Shown here: one piece after another, positions 61,343-64,000 of the stretch
Layout of the letters: every line of letters starts with the position of its first letter
Position numbering within the stretch: position 1 is the first letter of the stretch
DNA from: Nissolia schottii
Taxonomy: Eukaryota; Streptophyta; Magnoliopsida; Fabales; Fabaceae
Length of the DNA stretch: 64,000 nt
NCBI GenBank assembly: GCA_003254905.1
Contig: QANU01012846.1
Location: 470,823 to 534,822, forward strand
Reading direction: 5' to 3'
The notes under the pieces: generated by a model
Told to the model about the DNA's origin: nothing
What the model saw: the letters and a program-made list of their open reading frames with translations, nothing else
Database searches by the model: none
Position numbers and translations under genes: made by a program

Positions 61343-62372
61343 TGGTATAGAGTCATGACACTCTCCTTGACTATTTTTCCTCTTCCGCTGCCCTCTTAAG
61401 TTCAAAGAACTCATGACGTTAAGTCATTTTCCCTCCATTTAATCCTTTTTTCCCGTGCTCTGTTTTCCTTATCATCAGCCTCTTTATGCTTGTTGTCCTC
61501 CACCGTACTTGCCGCCCAATTTTCACTCCTGCTGGACTCTAGACGCACCTCCGTATGCCACCGTGGTGTCACCAGCAACCCCGATCCGCCGCCTGCTCTC
61601 CGAGAGCCCGACGCACACTCCAGGCTTCACCGTTCTCTCTTCCTCCATATTTGCTGCTTGCAACTCTACACGCTTTGCATCATGGAGCCTGTTTCTCTGT
61701 TGCGAGCTTGTTAGTCACTCTGCTTTGCTGTTGCTGCTGTTTACGTCTCCTTAGGCAGCCACTGCCGCTAACGGGTTCCCGTTCTAGTGACTTGTTCTCG
61801 TTGTTCCATCATCTTCACGATTCATAATCTCTGATTCTCACTTTTACAGATCTGGTTCACCTTCATGTAGATCTTTCTCAGAAAGTGTTGTCTCCATTGC
61901 GAATCCCTCCCACATCGCGTTCGGTCTCCCCTCCTTGCTGCGAATGTTCCAACGTCGCTAATGTGCTTCACATCCTTCTGCTATCACTCCCTCTCTTGGC
62001 TAGAGATTTTGTTCCTCTCCATTGTTGGTCCCATATTTACTTAATCTTTATTCCTTTTATATATATGTATAAAAGGGATAGAGAAAATCATATGAAGAGG
62101 ACGATTGATTTTTGTTGATTCTATCCAGTTGAGAGTGTTACCTTTATTGGGAAGCTCATCCTAATTTGTTGGTGTCTTTGCTAGTTCTGTCTAGCCTGAA
62201 CTGTTGCCTCATTTTGTTGGCTCTGCCTAGCCCATCTTGCTTACGTGCAAACGACTCGTCATTCCTGTTTACATACAACATCGACTCCTGGTTTAGCCCA
62301 GACTCTTTATTATTGTTATTAGTTCAACCCAACCCATATCATTGTTGCCTCTAAACAGTCTCCCGTTGTTGC
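61343..62372 (+). pseudogene. decayed copia leader/gag region
   Basis: Sequence after the primer-binding site is C/T-rich with short broken frames and no recognisable Gag motif. It ends where the next long LTR is inserted. Confidence 0.35.
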
Positions 62373-64000
62373 TGTAACACCCCTAGCTAACTGATTGCGC
62401 TTAAGTCGTATGCAATGCTTACTAGGTTGTTAAGTAATTGGTGAGAATACTTATAGTCCTTCATTACTTTTCGAAAATACACGTTTAGGAAAAATATGGA
62501 CCATTTTAAAACTTTTTTCTGCTTGTGATTCATTCATAAAGTATGAGCCGTGTGAGAACAAGATATATAATACAAGCAGTAGAGCCTTGGGCTTACAACT
62601 ATTAATCAATCCTAGTATAGTCAGTTAGGTAAGCACACACATGGTCCACCACATATATTTACAACAATCCACATAGCATTATAATAAGTTACATATACAT
62701 AGCATATCTAACAGAATACATTGTTCAATCCTTACAACAAAAGGTCTATCTAACGCACAACTATATTAGCTCGTCTTCCCAGCCTCTAGGTCTTGCCTCC
62801 CTGATACCGGCGGCCCGTACCCCTCCTTCGCAGCTCCTCCTGCTGCTCTTCGTAGCCCTCGTCTGCCCCTAGAATCATGAGCGAGTGGGGGTGAGAACGT
62901 GTCGTCCTCAGTAGAATACCTTAGTGTAGGGTTTACTTCTTTATCTCGCTTATGAACCAGGCCACTCAGGAGATCTCTAAGTGTTCATGCATACTAATTT
63001 CCTACTGATTATTATCGTTCATCCTGTTCCTGAGTAGTTTTATCTCTTTGACTATGTGATGGGGAATCTCTAGTCTTTTCCTTATCTAGGTTCTCGTGCT
63101 TTTTTAACTTTGTTTGTTGATACATATAGGTGGTCTTGAGCATTCTCTTGACGATACTTACACATTATGTCTACTTGCATTCATATACTCATACATCACA
63201 TACACATGCATGGGGGGATCGAGGATTCTCTTACGCTTCTGGTCAGACTCGGGACTGGGGTCGCGTACTTCTTGTTACCTCTAGTCCTCCACCTTTGTAA
63301 CCGTGGCCATCTGGTTACAACCTACTTCTGTTCCCAAATTGACGACGACCAGGCAGCGCTTTAACCTGAGTGGTTGCGAACTACCAATGGATAACTCGGG
63401 TCCATTTATCGATTATCAATTGGGCTAACCATCCACCTAGTGGGATGGCAAGGGGCTGGCCCTTGTGACGCAACCAGGCGTGGAGTCATACATCATCATC
63501 ATCATCATCTCTTAGGTGTGATGTCACCCTCATATACATTCATCTTTCTTTTCTTTCTTTCTTGCTTTCTTTATGTTAACATCATTGACCAATCCATCTT
63601 ACTGGACTGGTGAGGGGCTTGTCCGTAGACGTGCCAAGAGAGGGGGATTACCCTAATCATATAACTACGTACTTCTTCAAGATATACCAAGCCTTCTGTA
63701 GTCGGAACCTTCTTAAGATATCATTGTTCCCTAGGGTTCTATTATGCTCTTTGAACTTTAGGTGACGACGCTATAGTTATCTACGGTCGTCCTAAAACCC
63801 TGGCGGCGACCGGGTTCTCATGATGCATGTTATCCTAGGTACAACACCTAGTCACATAGTCACTTATATCGTTATATTTTTGGTTCAAGAATTCGGTGTT
63901 TGGTTGGAGTGTGTGGCCTATGAAAAGTTCTCGTTCAAGGGTAACTTAGTGAGCTAAGGTTTCTTCAAGCCGCTCAGCGCCCTGGCTAGACTGCTCAGCG
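62373..64000 (-). mobile_element. LTR family L (copy 4), cut by the window end
   Basis: Reverse orientation, starting TGTAACACCCCTAGCTAA with GCGCTTAAGTCGTATGC, as in copy 3. It carries the shared blocks around the complement of TGAGTGGCCTGG..AACCTGAGTGGT, a (CAT)n run near 63490 and AAGGTTCC..CTAGGG. The left flank is GTTGC. The other end is outside the window, so solo or full-length status is unknown. Confidence 0.78.

Overview
This window is nuclear DNA from a flowering plant, most likely a eudicot. The genes are intron-rich and plant-specific (a RETICULATA-related plastid protein, a Ser/Pro-rich microtubule-type protein, a VSP-type acid phosphatase, a UBC10/11-like E2). The spacers are AT-rich and packed with CACTA, hAT, Stowaway, LINE and LTR elements. 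I cannot name the species. The window contains N bases at 9000, 48871 and 52690-52728.

Layout. 1-5.2 kb: a hAT-type MITE split by a CACTA element, then AT-rich spacer. 5.2-8.1 kb: a nine-exon bromodomain gene (+). 9.35-11.7 kb: a five-exon coiled-coil gene (+) with two MITEs in one intron. 11.7-16.3 kb: remains of a copia element (-) and an array of short palindromes. 16.3-17.4 kb: an intronless RETICULATA-related gene (+). 18.6-23.0 kb: a decayed ZIP metal-transporter gene (-) with a 2-kb solo LTR in an intron. 23.0-33.1 kb: repeats, including a 3.1-kb solo LTR, a short solo LTR, two LINE tails in opposite orientation and a Stowaway-like MITE. 33.5-37.8 kb: a three-exon acid phosphatase gene (-). 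38.7-41.9 kb: a second long LTR of the 3-kb family. 44.1-46.2 kb: a Ser/Pro-rich BPP-like gene (+). 49.5-60.4 kb: an E2 ubiquitin-conjugating enzyme gene (+) whose 453-bp CDS is spread over 10.9 kb. Its first intron holds a giant inverted-repeat hAT element and its third intron holds a third 3-kb LTR. 61.1-64.0 kb: a copia LTR with primer-binding site, cut by a fourth 3-kb LTR that runs off the window.

The gene order RETICULATA-related / ZIP transporter / Ser-rich protein / UBC11-like E2 resembles, from memory, Arabidopsis At3g08630-At3g08690. If so, this is an ancestral gene block that has been inflated by transposons, with one member (the ZIP gene) dying in place. The genes do not form one pathway.

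The most unusual items are the inverted hAT duplication (arms about 2.6 kb, 21-bp spacer) inside a housekeeping gene's intron; the family of four 3.1-3.4-kb LTRs with no internal regions seen; the roughly 46-bp-period palindrome array near 14.7-15.7 kb; and the stepwise decay of the ZIP gene.
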